Shown here one piece after another: positions 24,901 to 39,100 of a stretch of 64,000 nt of DNA (within the stretch, counting starts at the first letter, position 1; every line of letters starts with the position of its first letter). A model generated the notes under the pieces. It saw only the letters and a list, made by a program, of their open reading frames with translations. It had not been told where the DNA came from and did not search any database. The stretch comes from Cruorifilaria tuberocauda. Lineage: Eukaryota; Nematoda; Chromadorea; Rhabditida; Onchocercidae. Both the position numbers and the translations under genes were made by a program. The stretch spans positions 46,410 through 110,409 of the forward strand of contig JABVXU010000162.1 of assembly GCA_013365365.1 (NCBI GenBank), written 5' to 3'.

Positions 24901-27900
24901 CAAATTCGGTAATTGCCCTTAGCACTATGCTTCACTTTTTTAACAAAAAAGCTCGTGATTTTTCTCCTGCTTTAGGAGCAGAAATGGCTCTAATTATCAA
25001 ATCTTGCTCAATACTGTTTCTGAAGATATTAAAGCCTGAATCACGGGGAACTTTTGCAACATCGCTGATTAATAGTGGTAAATCTGGTTTATCAGAGTCA
25101 TATTTTAGCAATCTCTTCTTATATGTAAGTTATTTAACGAGTTTTAAATCTCTCGGTGTTCCGTAGTTTTTATCTTCAAAATTTCAAAGGCTCTCTATGT
25201 CAATTTTGATCGCTATTCAGATCAACAGTAATGTGATAATTTACGTCTAACTACAGTCTCATATTTTGTTTCAATCCTGAGAAAAAAAATAAATAACCTA
25301 TTTCCAGGAAGCAATTTTTTGATAGTAACAGCGCGCACATGTCCATCGACTATATCAGCCACAATCCATTTCCTGTCATTATTTTCAGCCCGAAATTCAA
25401 TTTGAAATGATGTGATTTTGTTTAGAAATGAATAACTTTTGGGTAGTGACCACAGTATTTGCACATTTCTTCCAGAAACCAACGCTCGCGGAACAGCGAT
25501 TGAAAGCCCCCTCGATACACTCGTTTTTAACTGAATTTTTTTTTCTTCATACGTTTGCAGTTCAATTTTTTTAAATCAGGGGAATTTATTTGAAATTCAA
25601 AAAGTTTGAATCCATCGGAATTCGTTTTTCGAGTATTTAAGTGCTTCAAAGTGCAATTTAAATGAACTGAACCTCCTCTTGATACTGCACAGGGGCAGCG
25701 TTATCAGAGATGATATTCCCTATACCTTGACTTTTCGTTCCACTCCCTTTCTCATCTTGCAAAAGCACTTCTTTCGCTAAAAATTTCCTTTTTTTACTTT
25801 GAAAATATAAAAAGCAGTATAGTTTCAATTATGCTAAAACTATGATTAATTTGAAAAATAACTTACGAAGGATTTTTAGGTATGCGCTAGAACGTGTCAT
25901 GTGGTTTGTGTTATCAGTCACTTCACAAGTGTACCATCCTTCATCTCCCAGTTGTACATCAGAAATTTGCAAACTTGCTGTCCCAACCAATCGGATACGT
26001 TTTTTTCCAATTAGTGCCATACGTTTACCATCTGAATTTAACAAGTTTGAAAAATATATCCAGAAAAAGAAAAAAGGAAAATAGGCAAATCTCAAAAGCA
26101 TTAGAGTATAATGAGAATGAATTCGATGAAAGACAATTTTTTCCGCTTATTCTCTTCAATTTAAAGACTTAGACTTTAATTCTTATTTATACAGTCAATT
26201 AATTTCAGTTGTTATAAATATCCAAAATTCAAAACACCCTTGGTCCAAATGGTCCTAGTCGTTCGTGGTACCACCAAGCAAACCATCTGTGCTGTTTCAC
26301 CAACTGTCTTGGTAGAATTTTCTGGTCCTTGTAAAATTAAATTAATTTGCTGATTAACTCGATTATCAACATACAGATTCATCGCTCGACCACGTTCCAA
26401 GCCATTCCCGTATACTTCTGCTTCGTCCATCGCCGGGCGTGAAATACACTGTAACATGTTAGCTGAAACACATTATAAAGTGACTTAACAGATTCCGCTG
26501 AAAGTGTGAGCATACATACCTGCACACTGCCTGACAATGCAACAGTAGATGTCAACGTGGCATTTATCGGATTTGTGAAGAAATTAGTATGTGGCGGAAT
26601 ACCAAGTTTATCCATTGCATCAATCAATGCTAATCCATTCATATACACCATTGGAATCTCATAGTGTAAATTTAGCGCCAAACAACTTAGCTAAAATATT
26701 GGAAAATTTTTTTTGACTGAAAGAACTCAACCTAGAATAGCTCAAATAGCTTATGAATACGCATATATGTAAAGCTTAAAAAATACATATATATGAAATT
26801 ATTCATAATAAAAACTAAAACTAATTTGAAATATGAATAATATAATTGAGTAAGACGAGTCGGCCCAGAATCGCTTTTGATTAAAATGTTTCCCGTATTT
26901 GATTTGCTACAACTTTCTATAATTAGCAAATTTCAGAAGAATTAATATAAGCAAAACGTTTAAAAACAATAAGATTCGATAAATTTTATTCACCTTCCAA
27001 CTCTTATCTGCAGCAAATTGTCCTAACATAAGTTGTACATCGGTTGGTGCATGTACCCGTAAATTGTAATAAACTTTAGGAAATTTGATTGCAGCGTGAG
27101 AAAAGAGAGCCACACTTTCACAAATGTAAATACCAGTGTCTGCTTCATTTACTTGCTCAATTTGCAAATTGCCCCAAATTTGACGCAGTCGTATCTTTTC
27201 GTTACCCAGTGATATTTCTGTTTCTCCGGGATATAGCTATAGATTAATTCAAAAAATATTGAAATGAAATCATGCAGTCACGACAACCCTTTTTAGACTT
27301 AGCATTTCCACAAAAGTGAATCATTCTCCATTATAATCTTTTTTTTCTTTTTTTTCTTTTGTCGCCAAAGTTAATCATAAAAATTATGAAAGATATGGAA
27401 GTGGTCACCCTTGTCCAAATAATTTTTGAAGATGTGATAATGCACTCCAGAAGGGCTGTTTGTCCCTTGACAACATCAATAACAATGGGCCCGCTGACTG
27501 AAGACGATGTAACAGGATAAACAAGCACAGGCTCAATGTTGTTATATCCTTTAACTAATACCTGCGTAATAAAAAATAAGATGAAAGAAAAAATTATGAT
27601 AACAAAAAACTTCTTCTATTCATATTAAGAACAATGGGAGCTGAAAAAAAGTGCAAATAATTAATAAAATGAGTAGTATTAAGTTTAAATATGCAATTAC
27701 TATGCATCACTTCAAGTTTATTGGAAAGATAACCTGAAAATCACTCTTTATGCTCTTTGTTCCTTAGTATCCAACATAGATGATCGAACCAAAATAACTC
27801 ACAAGAATACATGAATGAAGTTCAAAAATCGGAAAACAAGACTTACTTCTAATTTAACAAAATGTGGTGATTTTCGGGTCTGATTTGTAAATGTATTACG

Positions 27901-30026
27901 AACAACACAATAATAACTGCCTGAATCTGACAGTTTTGACAAAGGTATTTGCATACCAGATGATGTTGAGAGATATCTTTCGTCGCCTACAGAGTAAATT
28001 ATGGGCAGTAAAAATACATATTTTTTGTGGTGTCACCTTCTGTAGTTTTCTAAATCTCATAAGAAATCTTACCAAAAAAGGAAATCAACAGACTAATATC
28101 GATTGTTTTCATATATCTGGCGCATAGTGAAATAAATATTCGTTTGCTAACTTTAACAAATTAAGATTTTTGCTGCGATAGGCAATTTCATTGCTAACAA
28201 TTCAGTACTAACCACAAAAACATTAAGACCTGATATGTCTTCAAATACTCTACTATCCAATAGTAAATTAAACGAAATAAGGAAGGTTTTTGTTTCAGTG
28301 TTCACAAAATTGAAGCTTCAGTAATTATTTACCGGGCGCTCCCAGAAGTTTATCATATCCTTCTTTTTCGAACGTTATCTCCGGAGGACCAGGAATCACA
28401 TCAGGCATTCCTAAGCATGGTAAACGAGCGATTTGTCCTTGAAACACGGTCACTCTCTGAACAACACGAAATGTTTAAATTACGGCTTATTTTCACATAT
28501 CAGTAAAATGAAAATAAGAATGCGATTAAAAGACTTAAAAATGAAGCTGCTGTAAAAAGATTGAAAATAGGAGATAAGACCTCCGGTGCAACTTTCTCAA
28601 ATTTGGTGATTCTGGCACGACGAAATTTTACTGGAGCGGATACAAGACGTGTATCAATATATTTTCCACTAGACAATCGCACACCCCGTATTAATGCTGC
28701 GCATTGGTAATCTCCTTCAGCATGATGCTTTCCGTTTTGTATTTTCAAGCTATAAGTTGAAATAAATCTTAAAATAATCCAAAAATGCTGCAAAATTACC
28801 CAAAAAAACCCATACTTTACAATGCTTTTAAACTGGCAACAGTATTATTCTATCGCTTTTCAGCTTAATTTCGCTTAATTTGGGCATGTGCACATGAAAA
28901 AATTACGCGGGTCCATCAACAAGCAATTCGTTGCTCATATTTTCATTTTTGTGTTCGCTAATAGGTACACCATCTTTGATCCATTGTACATCGGACATTG
29001 TCGCTCCACGCCAACCAGGCTCTATTTGACATGACATGCCAACAGTTTTACGCTTAACCAGATAGTACTGATCTGCATGCAGGATTAGTCTTGGTAATTT
29101 GAAAATTCCTGAATTGTGATCAATCTTAGATGAGCTTATAACATATTTTAGCTAATTAAATTTACCTGCGACCCATTGAGATATCATTTCCATAAATAAT
29201 GGTTATGCTAAGTTCCTTAAAAGTCGTTTTAGATATACGAAAAATGAAAACGTTTCTTATAGAGAAATCTACGTTACGATGTAACAAAGATAACTTCTAT
29301 CATTTTTCATCAAACATATCAGTCGATATGAATGTTAAGGATTTTATTGAAATTGTTCTATTTTTCAGCTCTAAACTTGTTACTTTCTGCACTCAAAGCC
29401 AGTAAATTACAAGAGGATGAGTTCTGTATAACAAAAATTTCCAAAAAACTTACTGTTTTCTGAAAAAACAAGAAACATTTGGTTTACAAGTAACAGAATT
29501 ACTGAATTGTATTTGTACATGAAGCGGTACATCGAATTCGAATACTGGAGATAAAAAAAACGAAATAGATGAAAAACAACTAGAATTTGTGCTTATTATA
29601 ATTTATAGTTTAATTCCATTGCTTCCAGTTGTTTCATAAATGAACTTGCATTTATCTAACGTTTCCAGCTGTACAATAATTTTAATAATAGATTTTACGT
29701 CATCTTTCCATCGTATGCCAAACTTTTCACATTGGAGCACACTGGAAAAAGGATTCTTTTGGTGTACTATATATAAAAGGAACGATCTGAGACGATGATC
29801 AGCGAATAAACTTTAACTTCCACAAGAAAATTTATGTTTGCTTCATCTTCCATACCATTATGCCATCTACGTGTAACTTGCCGATAGCTAATGCTAATTT
29901 TAAAGATAGTGCCATCAAACACGGCAAGCAAATTGCTGATATTATTAAATAGAGAAAGAATATCTTAAAAAACCTTAAGATTGAACAAAGGATGGGAGTA
30001 ATTCTTTTTCCAAAGTCATTATTCAT
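21950..30026 (-). CDS. Transmembrane receptor with about six Ig and two FN3 domains (DCC/protogenin-like layout)
   Basis: This is probably a cell-surface recognition receptor; the ligand is unknown. N-terminal exons: a hydrophobic stretch at about 30026-29850 (possible signal peptide), then Ig pieces 29741-29661 ('VLQCEKFGIRWKDD') and 29545-29452. Clear Ig domains follow: 29108-28907 with 28752-28580 (VGMSCQI / GDYQCAA); 28457-28332 with 27990-27846 (ARLPCLG / DSGSYYCVV); 27562-27410 with 27240-26993 (ALLECII / DTGIYICES); 26692-26519 into 26451; and 26451-26244 with 26029-25868 (AQMVCLV / DEGWYTCEV). A linker exon is at 25779-25673. FN3 domains lie at 25531-25298 with 24530-24276, and at 24142-24009. 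The exon at 23908-23694 encodes one membrane helix ('STTLLLIFGSFLLPIIFIMF') followed by basic residues. Cytoplasmic exons are 23500-23352 and about 23125-22970, with a probable terminal exon at about 22065-21950. Exons after 22970 and the true start are uncertain. The two Ig domains split after W-T-R/K look like a tandem duplication. Confidence 0.75.
22593..22879. repeat. Local direct repeat of about 50 bp, two diverged copies
   Basis: Copies at about 22593-22645 and 22829-22879 share 'catgacttacac', an A/T-rich core and 'ttgtacarccatc'. They sit in the 3' part of the Ig/FN3 gene near a tail exon. The repeat probably records a small duplication. Confidence 0.65.
24045..24171 (-). repeat. FN3 exon, copy A of a 127-bp direct duplication
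   Basis: Minus-strand reading gives the C-terminal half of an FN3 domain ('SNLIPSTEYRAVVEVEFAD'). This copy keeps the donor and acceptor that place it in frame after exon 24530-24276. Its partner lies 534 bp away with about five mismatches. Confidence 0.85.
24579..24705 (-). pseudogene. Intronic copy (copy B) of the FN3 exon
   Basis: Same 127 bp in the same orientation as 24045-24171, about 96% identical, with an open frame and the upstream acceptor retained (TTCAG|ATGCG). It falls inside the intron between 25298 and 24530. That intron must be removed intact, because the 25298 donor and 24530 acceptor join in phase to give 'LPGNRYQFRVLA', the normal end of an FN3 domain. The downstream flank is different and offers only a weak donor. 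It is a cryptic or alternative exon, or a recent relic. Confidence 0.7.
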
Positions 30027-31253
30027 TTGCGTACCACACTGAAATTCCGGAAGGAAAAAGTACCGAGCTCACAAAATTCGCTTATTGACAGAACCAGTAA
30101 CATTAATCAATGAAATTCGCATTTCAATGTAAGTTGAGCAATTCCACATAAGTCAACGAAACCGTTGGCAGTGGGCGCGTACATTTGACAATGTCTTTCA
30201 AATGCTGAAGATTTGGAATGTGGAAGGAAGCCAAAGAACTCTTCAGACAGCCTAACGAAATGACGAAATGACGAAAATGGTATGGTATCGAAATTCGCAG
30301 TTATTTGAATTAGTGTAATTTAATACCTTCAACTTAATTAGTAACAAATATAAATTAAATATTCAGCTCTAATAATTTCCGAACTATGGAAATTAAGATT
30401 TCTTTCCTTTGCCATTTAGAAAGATCGAATCCAAATTCGCATGTAGTGTTGAAAATTTCAGGTGGCTATAAAGAGAAAGTACAAATACTTGGTGGCTCTT
30501 TTTATATTTTATCGTTTTTATATAATTCAGCATTATGTACTGCATTTTTTAGTTCTGCATTCGATTTATTACTTATTCATTATATGTTTTCTTAACCTAA
30601 ATTGTTTTTCACTGTTTTACTTACAGATTTCATTCATAAACAAATTCCTAGAAAATTTGATGAATTTAAAAAGATAGCTCATCGGTCGATTCCCATTTAA
30701 ACTTATTATAAATCACAAAAAGTAAAGAAGCAATATGTTTCCTGATTTATAATTTCAAATAAGAATTAATCTATGGATTTTTTTAATTCATCGATTTGTC
30801 TGGAATATCAGTTTACACATAACCTGTATTATAAATCCAAACTGCTCATTCTTCTGAAAAAAAAATGATGACACGAACATCGTGTAAAGAATTTCCTTCA
30901 TATTAATTCTCTATTACACGTGTGACTCGAAGTAGAAACCATCGGAGGCTTAGTAACATAATATAGTTATAAATTACGACTAAATAGTTTTATATGAAGC
31001 TTAGGAGAGTAAAATAAATCGATAGTTTAGAAGTTAATGGGGAACGGTAAGTAAATCTTGAACTATGAACTACCGGAGTAGCAATATGGCAACAGAGGGA
31101 GAATGGCTTTTCGCGTGACATGTCAAGTGTTGAGACAAACAAAATGACCGACTATTATAAACGGATCACCTTCCCTAATTCGAAAATTCATTATTCCCTA
31201 TCTCAACATGAAGTTTATTAAAATCTGATTAGAATCAAAGTATAATTAAAGAA

Positions 31254-31283
31254 TTGCAACTGCTACTAATAAAGCAGTTGCAA
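31254..31283. repeat. Short inverted repeat, 11-bp arms
   Basis: 'ttgcaactgct' and 'agcagttgcaa' flank an 8-base loop. Nearby A/T-rich sequence repeats parts of the same words. The length is within what chance can give in 64 kb. Confidence 0.6.
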
Positions 31284-33161
31284 ATACAATTGTATTGTAT
31301 ACGTTGCAGATACAATTATACTGCTTATATTTTTGACCATACCGCTCTATTTCATGATCCCATAAACAAATTTATATTATGAAAAATAGCACCGAATGCC
31401 TGGATAAATTAAAAATGAATAATAATTTTTATGACTTTTCACTAAAAACGTTTTGAATTTTTTAGATTTCTAATGGATTGTAAGTACATTTATGGTTTAT
31501 CCTATATTTCGTTAAAAACGATCGGTCTTCCCGAGAAAATCTTTTCTAATCTTTGTTACTAAATGAAGTAAGGAACATTCATTCTCACTGCTCTTGAAAA
31601 ACTCGTAATAATGACAAGTATGAAATCAGGTTTGTGGTCAAACAGTTTTATATTAACTGTTGTCATCCAGTTTTACTTTTCCTAATTTGAAAGCAATAAT
31701 GTAAAAATCTTCCAATTATGATCGCTACTAGAATACGTATTCTATTTACATCTTTGCTTTAAATTAGGAAAATATTAACTGTAGAGAAAGACTTTGTCTA
31801 AAGAATATTTAGTTGAGGTATCAATTGAATAAATTCCATTTTATTGCTCTGTAAAATCTATGGCGAAAGCAATTCAATCCTCCACAATTGAGTGGACTTC
31901 AAAAACTTTATTGGAACTATATCGGAAATTCATTTCAACAATGAATTCAGTTAAAAAGAATTTTGTCGTACTATTTGATTTCCACCATATGTAGGAAAGT
32001 AAACTGTTAATTTTATACTCGGCGATTTGTATAAGTTATTTGAATCAAGGACAAAAGTCGCTTCTGAAATTTTATAAAAATTTTTCCAAAATGTTTGGTA
32101 ATTGTGTAAAAAAAAGAAACGCAAGTACAAAACCAACATTAAAGAAAAGTCTGATTGCACAATTCAAAATCAATTAAGCTGTCACAGCCTCTCATTGCAT
32201 CTTCTTGACTCCTATTTTTTTCAATTATAAATGAAGGTAAATCAGAGATTTGGATATATTTTCACACGTGTTAAACACTAACGAGTAACTGCCTGAAGTT
32301 CACTACCTATAGAAAGTAAAAGCCAAAAATAAAGATGTGATTTGATTTTTGACTTCAAGTCTGTTCCTTTAAAAAATTTTGGATATTTAGGAGAAACATA
32401 AAGAACTGTCGCCGGATTATATATGACAACATCCCAAAAAGCAGAAAAGTAAGGAAAATAATCGAAGGAACAATCTCTTTGCAAATGCCATCTACGTGGA
32501 TTAAGTGTAAATTCGTGAATATTCATTATCCCACTCAATATTCCAATTGAATTTTAATGCATGTCAAAAAACAACTAACTGATTTTTATTCTCCTTCATA
32601 TTAGAAACAAGCACATACACTTAATTCCGTTAGTTGAGCTAATGCCGATGGTGTAAAACAAATTAAATATAGAGAGTATTGCAAAAAAAAATTTTACATG
32701 GAAAAGAAAGACTTCGACCTGTAATTATCGGTTGTCCTATAATTGTTCAGTCCAAATGGACAATATTATTGATGAACAAACCTTCTTATCCTACTTTTCT
32801 AATTCATAAGTTTTATAGTTTTATTACTTGAAACAATACATTTCATCAAAATATCCGAAAAAAGTTTTTATCACCAGGAATGATAACTACATGGAATATT
32901 TATTTCATTGTTCAAATTCTTTCAAACAAGCGAAATAAATGAAGCTAAATTGTGTTGTGGAAAAGAGCAGAACTTGGAAAAGAAAGAAATGCAGCAAAGA
33001 GTAGAAAAACGTCGGTCATTCGTTATTTACAGGTAAGGAAAGAGAAGAGATATGTTGTAAAGTGACGAGAATGATCATATGGTAGTGATAGGAACGAGTT
33101 GCCATTTCCCTCTCTTTCAACCCTCTCTTTCATTTCTAAAAAACAGAAAGTGATGATTGTA

Positions 33162-33197
33162 AGCAGCAGCAGCAGTGGCAATGCCAGCAGCAGCAGG
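33162..33197. repeat. Interrupted CAG-repeat patch
   Basis: Two short runs of CAG units are separated by 'tggcaatgc'. On the minus strand the patch would encode a Leu-rich stretch in an isolated 60-codon frame, which I do not take as a gene. Confidence 0.75.
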
Positions 33198-36100
33198 TTG
33201 TTCATTTTTCCTCCATACTTGATATCATTTTCGAAGAATTTGTGTAAAAAAGTATCATTAGCGTAAGTTGTGGAAATTTTCCAACAGCGTACCTTAGTTG
33301 GTGCGGGGAGAGGGTTTTAGTAAGAAAGGAATTACAATGTCCACTCATCTTCACTTCCCACAAACATAGAAATCTCAGTTACGCCTTTTCTTAAATGCGA
33401 TTGCAATGAAACTGCTCAGTTTTGAACATATTTCAATACTCGATTCAGTAGTGTATCAAACAGTCAGCTGATAGCATTAAATTGAGAAAAGGTATATGTA
33501 TGTGTGCGACACCGTTATCACAACCTGGGTGAGATGTATAGAGAAACCGTGCAACAACGTCAATGTCAAGGATTTTAAAACACAGCAGTAAATGAGAAAA
33601 AAAAATGAAAGCGTTGAGGGAAGAGTTGCTGATAACTGAAGGAAGTTAGTCTATCAACGGATATGATTTTTATCGCAAAACGATTAAGGGAAGAAGAGAT
33701 GTGTGGAGAGACGGGATTGTGATAGTGATGGAAATTAAACTGTAGTTGTTGTTCGATTGGGATTTCTTCAATGTTGTCAAGATGAGAGTAGTAAAAGCTA
33801 CCCGTCTGATCATTCTAGAGATGAAGATGAAAGGCGGTTGTTTAGTATCGTCAATGTTATAATATAGATAATCGTTCGATGATAATAACGTTGCAATGTC
33901 ATAACTTATTTCACCGATGACAAAGATGATAACGGTAAATAATGGTGATAATGATGATAGCCGCACTGACATTCGACGTTAATTATGATCATGACTGCAA
34001 CATGATGTACGAATCTACTATAGTAAATTGTGAATAATTTTTCGAACTATTGTACTCCTCTTTTTCTTCAGAAAAAATCCACCTTAATTTTTTAATGATG
34101 AAATTAAATATAATAGAAGAACTTCATTAGGTAAGTTAATGTAAAACAGAATCTGTGGAATGTCGATTAACATCACAATCATAAGATCTCTGGATATAGC
34201 AGTATTATGATTGTCATTGTCTATTGCTGATGATAAATGGATGAATGGTTACAACAACAAAGAGGTGCTGCTTGGTATGGTGGAAGTTGAACAAACTAAT
34301 GATCAGTGCATGGAATAGATGAATGTTGTATGTCCCAATCATTCATTCATTATAATGAACATTGACCACATTGCTTTTCTAAATCTTGATGCCATACATA
34401 TCAGCTTTCATGCATTATCTTCGAATAGATCAACGGAAATAACGTAATGCTAGAAGCTATTTAACATCGTTTCTTATAGTAAAAACTTATGTTGTATTAA
34501 ATGCATTATTTATTTGATTAACGAATCGAAAAGCGAGAAATAATTTAAATTAATGATAACTGAATATAGAGTGACTAATTTAAATCAATAAATAATCGCA
34601 ACGTTTACTTTTCTGTAAAATTTTAAATATTTTACTTTTCCTGCCTGAAATGTTCTTTAAGTACTTCGTAGATTCGTAAAAAAAAAGTAAAGAAATGTAA
34701 TTTTCAATAACTGTAATTTTCAATTCCATTCCTATCAAGTTTATTGCAGTGGCGCAGACTCTCTTAATGCTGTCAGTTTATATGTTTATGATCTTGATAA
34801 TCCTCATCAACTGTTCCATAAATAGCCCCTTGATGCTAATCTCGACATATGCATTAATAATTTAATCTTAGCGATCATTTCGTTCGTTGCACTTTTTTTG
34901 ATCGTTAAGCCGAAGTTTTTTGCAGAAAGAAATATTAAAATCTTCTTTTTGAAATTATAAGCAATTGTTCCATTACATTAAAAAAATGGAGCAGTCAATC
35001 GATTTTAAAACTTCTCAACATAATTTGATACTAATAACTATTTTAGAGTTCAAAAAAACCAAAATAGTTATTATTTATTAAATTATCGGCTTATTTTTAA
35101 TTTTTTAAGTTAGCAAAAGTATATTGATAGACATCATCAGGCATTTCTCTGCAAGGAAGAAACCGTTAAAACAAGCAGGAACCATTTCATTTTGTTCATT
35201 CCCTCATAAGAGCTAATAAGATACATCTATTTCAAATTTCTTTCTTCAAACATTTAGAGAATATCTAAATTTATTGTCCTCTCCAAATTTCTTCCCTACG
35301 ATATTGAACAAATTTAGCACGATGAATTTTTTTCCGAGTTTGAGATGAGAAAAAAAAATTTCATTCCAAAATCGAGCCAGAAGTATTATTTATTCCTTCG
35401 GTCAAAATATACGATACGGTTTCCAAACCTTTTTTTATTGTTCTTGTGAGGTCCATTTCAGTGAAATTTTTTGGAAACTAAAGTTGAAATCAGTTATTTT
35501 CTTTCACTTTACTCCCTCTTCAAAACTTGATATCGGACGTTTTGCATAATCTGTCTCGCAGACGGAAACATATTAAATCCACTAACAGCTTATTAACTTC
35601 AATATTTCACGATCAAAAATCATTTCTTAGGACTGGATTTTTATTTTGCCATAAATATTAAAGTCTCAGTAGTGAAGAATACTTTAGGCATTAATGATGA
35701 TAAACTTTTCTCATTTTTCAGGCCTTGCATTTCATAAATCTTGTAGAGATATATAAAAAGCGATAGTTGTGAACTTAGCGACTATTTGGTAAATTCGGCA
35801 TCGCTTGTCTCGTCATACTCCAAAAACTTCTTCAATTTCAATCCTCTTGCCATTTGTTTTTTGCTTTCACCGAATCTATATGATCGACATTCATCAATAA
35901 CCCTAATTTATCGAATTAAAACTATATTTTCTTAAACGAATGATTTTTGCTTCTTATCATTCTTTGATCCTCTTCGAAACACAGCCGCCTTACCACCGTA
36001 GCAAAATGCCGCAGAAATGATTTCTGCATATTGTGATTAAAAAAAATTAAAAAAACATTCTTAGACATCAACTTTATACATACATTTTGAATATTAAAAA

Positions 36101-39100
36101 GATGCGTAAGTCGGGTGAACTTTCTAGCTGTAGTTAATGAGGCCAAATCTGGATTTATTTAAAGTTTCTTGAAGCATGCACCGCATGATTTTAGTTTTAG
36201 TTAATCTTCGTCGGTTTCATAATATGGATAGTGTTTATCCATTACCTTTCAAAGAAGCACTTTAGACCAACAGAAGTAAAAATTAACAGATAGGATCAAA
36301 ATATGGGAGACATCAAACTGTGGTGAAGATTTCCTTTTAAAAAAAAATACGTAATTTTGACATTTCTGTAAAAAAAAATGGAAATCTCATAAAAGTGCAA
36401 AACGTTTATATGAAAAGATGGCATTATATACACCAACATTTTCAAGGAATATAAATGGACAAGCAGTATATTTTTTCGTTCTTGCTTTCTCTAAATTAAT
36501 TCAATTACTCAATGAATTTGAATAAATTATTCACACTTCCAATGATAATTCTTTGCAAGTAACTGTGATCCACCAATACAATATATGCATGCTTGATTGT
36601 CTGAAATTTGTTTGGCATCGCTTTCATCTGATATTTTTCATAGAACACTTGATTTCAGGTTATCAAGCTGATATTAGCTAAAAAAGCCTGTTTAATCAAT
36701 TTTCATTATTCGGGACGGTAAAGCAGAAGACTTTTTTCGTAGTTTTATAAGCAAACGTTTTTGTTGAAGATAACTGGAGCATTCTGTCGTATGCTTTCAT
36801 CAGTGTTAGAGTATTTTAATCGATTATTGAGTATTTGCCTACTAAGTTAGAGTCGAATTTTACTTAATGTTGCTTCATATATGCAAAACAATTTTAAAAT
36901 AAATTGGTGATAACGTAGTATATATACTTTTAACTAAAATTTCATTATTAAACAAATTAAAAACCTTCTTACATGACAATGAGAATGTTAGTAGAGAGAG
37001 ATACCACTGTTGTCTACTCTGAACGATGATTTCTGATATAATGGAAAACTCGTAGAAGTATGCTTTGCATTAATATGATATAAAGTAAGTGCTACGCCTT
37101 ATCTCAATATTTTCTTCGAAAAATACTTAAATCAGCGACAAACAATCTCGTTGAACGAATCATGGCACATTCATAATCATCTTAAATGATCCTGCTCTTT
37201 CTCTCTCTTTTCCCTCTTTGTTTTTCCCATGAATGTTTTATCGATGTCGACGATCTTTGCCCAAAAAAGTTCTGCATACCATCGAAGCACTAACCATTTA
37301 GTAATCATCAAATCATCCCTTTTCTTATATTTGTTATTTCACACATCAAATATTTTGAATTAAAGATGATTTGAGTACTAATTTGAATTTTTAAGTTAGA
37401 ACCGATAAGTAAATAAAACGATCTAGCTAGTTATAAAATTTCTTGGTTCATCATAAAATTTTCTTCATAATTCACAACTAACAGGAAGAAAAATGAAAGA
37501 TAAAATTTTTTTCCTGCTACCAAATGTTTCAGGAAATTTAAATACCATGTTTTCCACATACTTGCAAAAACCGTGGAACGCAGGAACGTATGTTAGCGCG
37601 ATTGACCGACTTTCTTATCGATTTTTAAAATCTTTACAGTTTTTGTAAAAATGCGTACAGACGTATACATCTCCAGTTTTAAAATTGAACAATTTCTATC
37701 ACAGAATGGAAAAAAGGAAGGTGTGTGATCAAACTCTATCTTGAAGCAAACACAAACGCCCATACATATATATAGAATGTCAGCGGTTTCTTGCATGAGT
37801 GAAAATATTTGCAAGATGAAACCATTTCATTTTTTTTTCAAATTGATCCAATCTTTCTTTTTACACCTGTCTGATTTACCATTTTGAGGTGAGAGGTTTA
37901 TGTAACCTTATTTCGAATCTGCACTTTAGTTAAGACTGATGGATATTAGCCTACAAGTAATAAAAAAGAATTTATGGATTAAGATTTTTTTTTCCTGTGA
38001 ATGTTTTTAGATAAACAGAGATTTCTCAAGTTGCTATCCAGTTATTGGATTTATTGAATATTGAATGGCAATAGCAGGGAGACACAATTTATTTTTAAAA
38101 TTTATTAGATAATACGTTTTTTTTTAGTTTAATGTTCGACAATATGAATCAGTTCGCTTATATATGCTGCGGTTATTATCCTTCCCAAATGATATTTAGG
38201 TCATCGGCTACTATCGAAACAACGTATAAAACACTTGGTATGTATTATGCGCGTGTGATTGTGGGAACGTCCCTGCTGACGTCGGTACTGACGGTATTGG
38301 TGTCGAGCTGATGATGTTGGTGCTGGGTTGGTTGTTGATACCTGTGTGTATTCGATTGATTGGGAGACGTTCATCATAGTTGTGCTGGTACAGCTCACCC
38401 GATAACTCACAACTGTCGTTAGCAGTGCCATGCATTGTATTTCACTCCTTTTCCAATTATTAAATTTTAATTTCTACTTTTATATTGGACGCGTCTTTTC
38501 GGAATTCTTTGCGTAATTTGTTGGAAAAGAGAATGAGCTATCTCGATTAGTAACAAACTAATGTCAATGTAAGCTATAATATCAGAAAAATATAACAAAA
38601 GATTTTTCTTATTTTCCTGCAAAATTTCGAAACAAACATGAATTACTTCCGAAGAAGCCGGATGATATGCTTGAGCTTGAGTGCTGTTGTTTTTAACAGT
38701 TTACTTAGTAATAACTAGTGTTAAGCCACTGATAAGCGCTTCTAAAGAGAACTAAGTACCACTTCAATTTTTAATCTTTTTTTGCAAGTCCTTCCTGAAA
38801 AATATCGTACATATTTCAATGTTAATTGATTATCTTTTCAATGCAATTTAGTAAGTTTGACGAGAAATTCAATTTTTTAAATTAACTACGATGCTAAGTA
38901 TGAAGTATTCCGAATAAGCAGATATTTTTCGTTATTTTTAGATTTTAATTCACACCAGAATGATTCAGTAATTTATTATTTATCGTATTTTTTCATTTCA
39001 GCTGATTTATTGTATTCAGATTTTCAATCAGTTTCAAAAAGCATCTTACCCCAATAATATCATGATTTTTCTCCATATTTTTTCTAGCTGAGCTCTTGAG

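Noticed and set aside
30680..30695. B-box-like string (ggtcgattccc) suggesting a tRNA gene
   Set aside because: No matching A box or cloverleaf stems upstream. No tRNA, rRNA or CRISPR could be supported anywhere in the window.
32278..32538. Minus-strand 86-codon ORF (MSGIMNIHEFTL...)
   Set aside because: No motif, splice context or neighbouring exons; isolated in AT-rich DNA.
33023..33205. Minus-strand Leu-rich 60-codon ORF resembling a signal peptide
   Set aside because: The Leu run is produced by the CAG repeat patch; nothing coding-like follows.
38201..38435. Two overlapping minus-strand ORFs of about 75 codons
   Set aside because: Both frames are open because the patch is GC-richer; I could not support either and no flanking exon fits.
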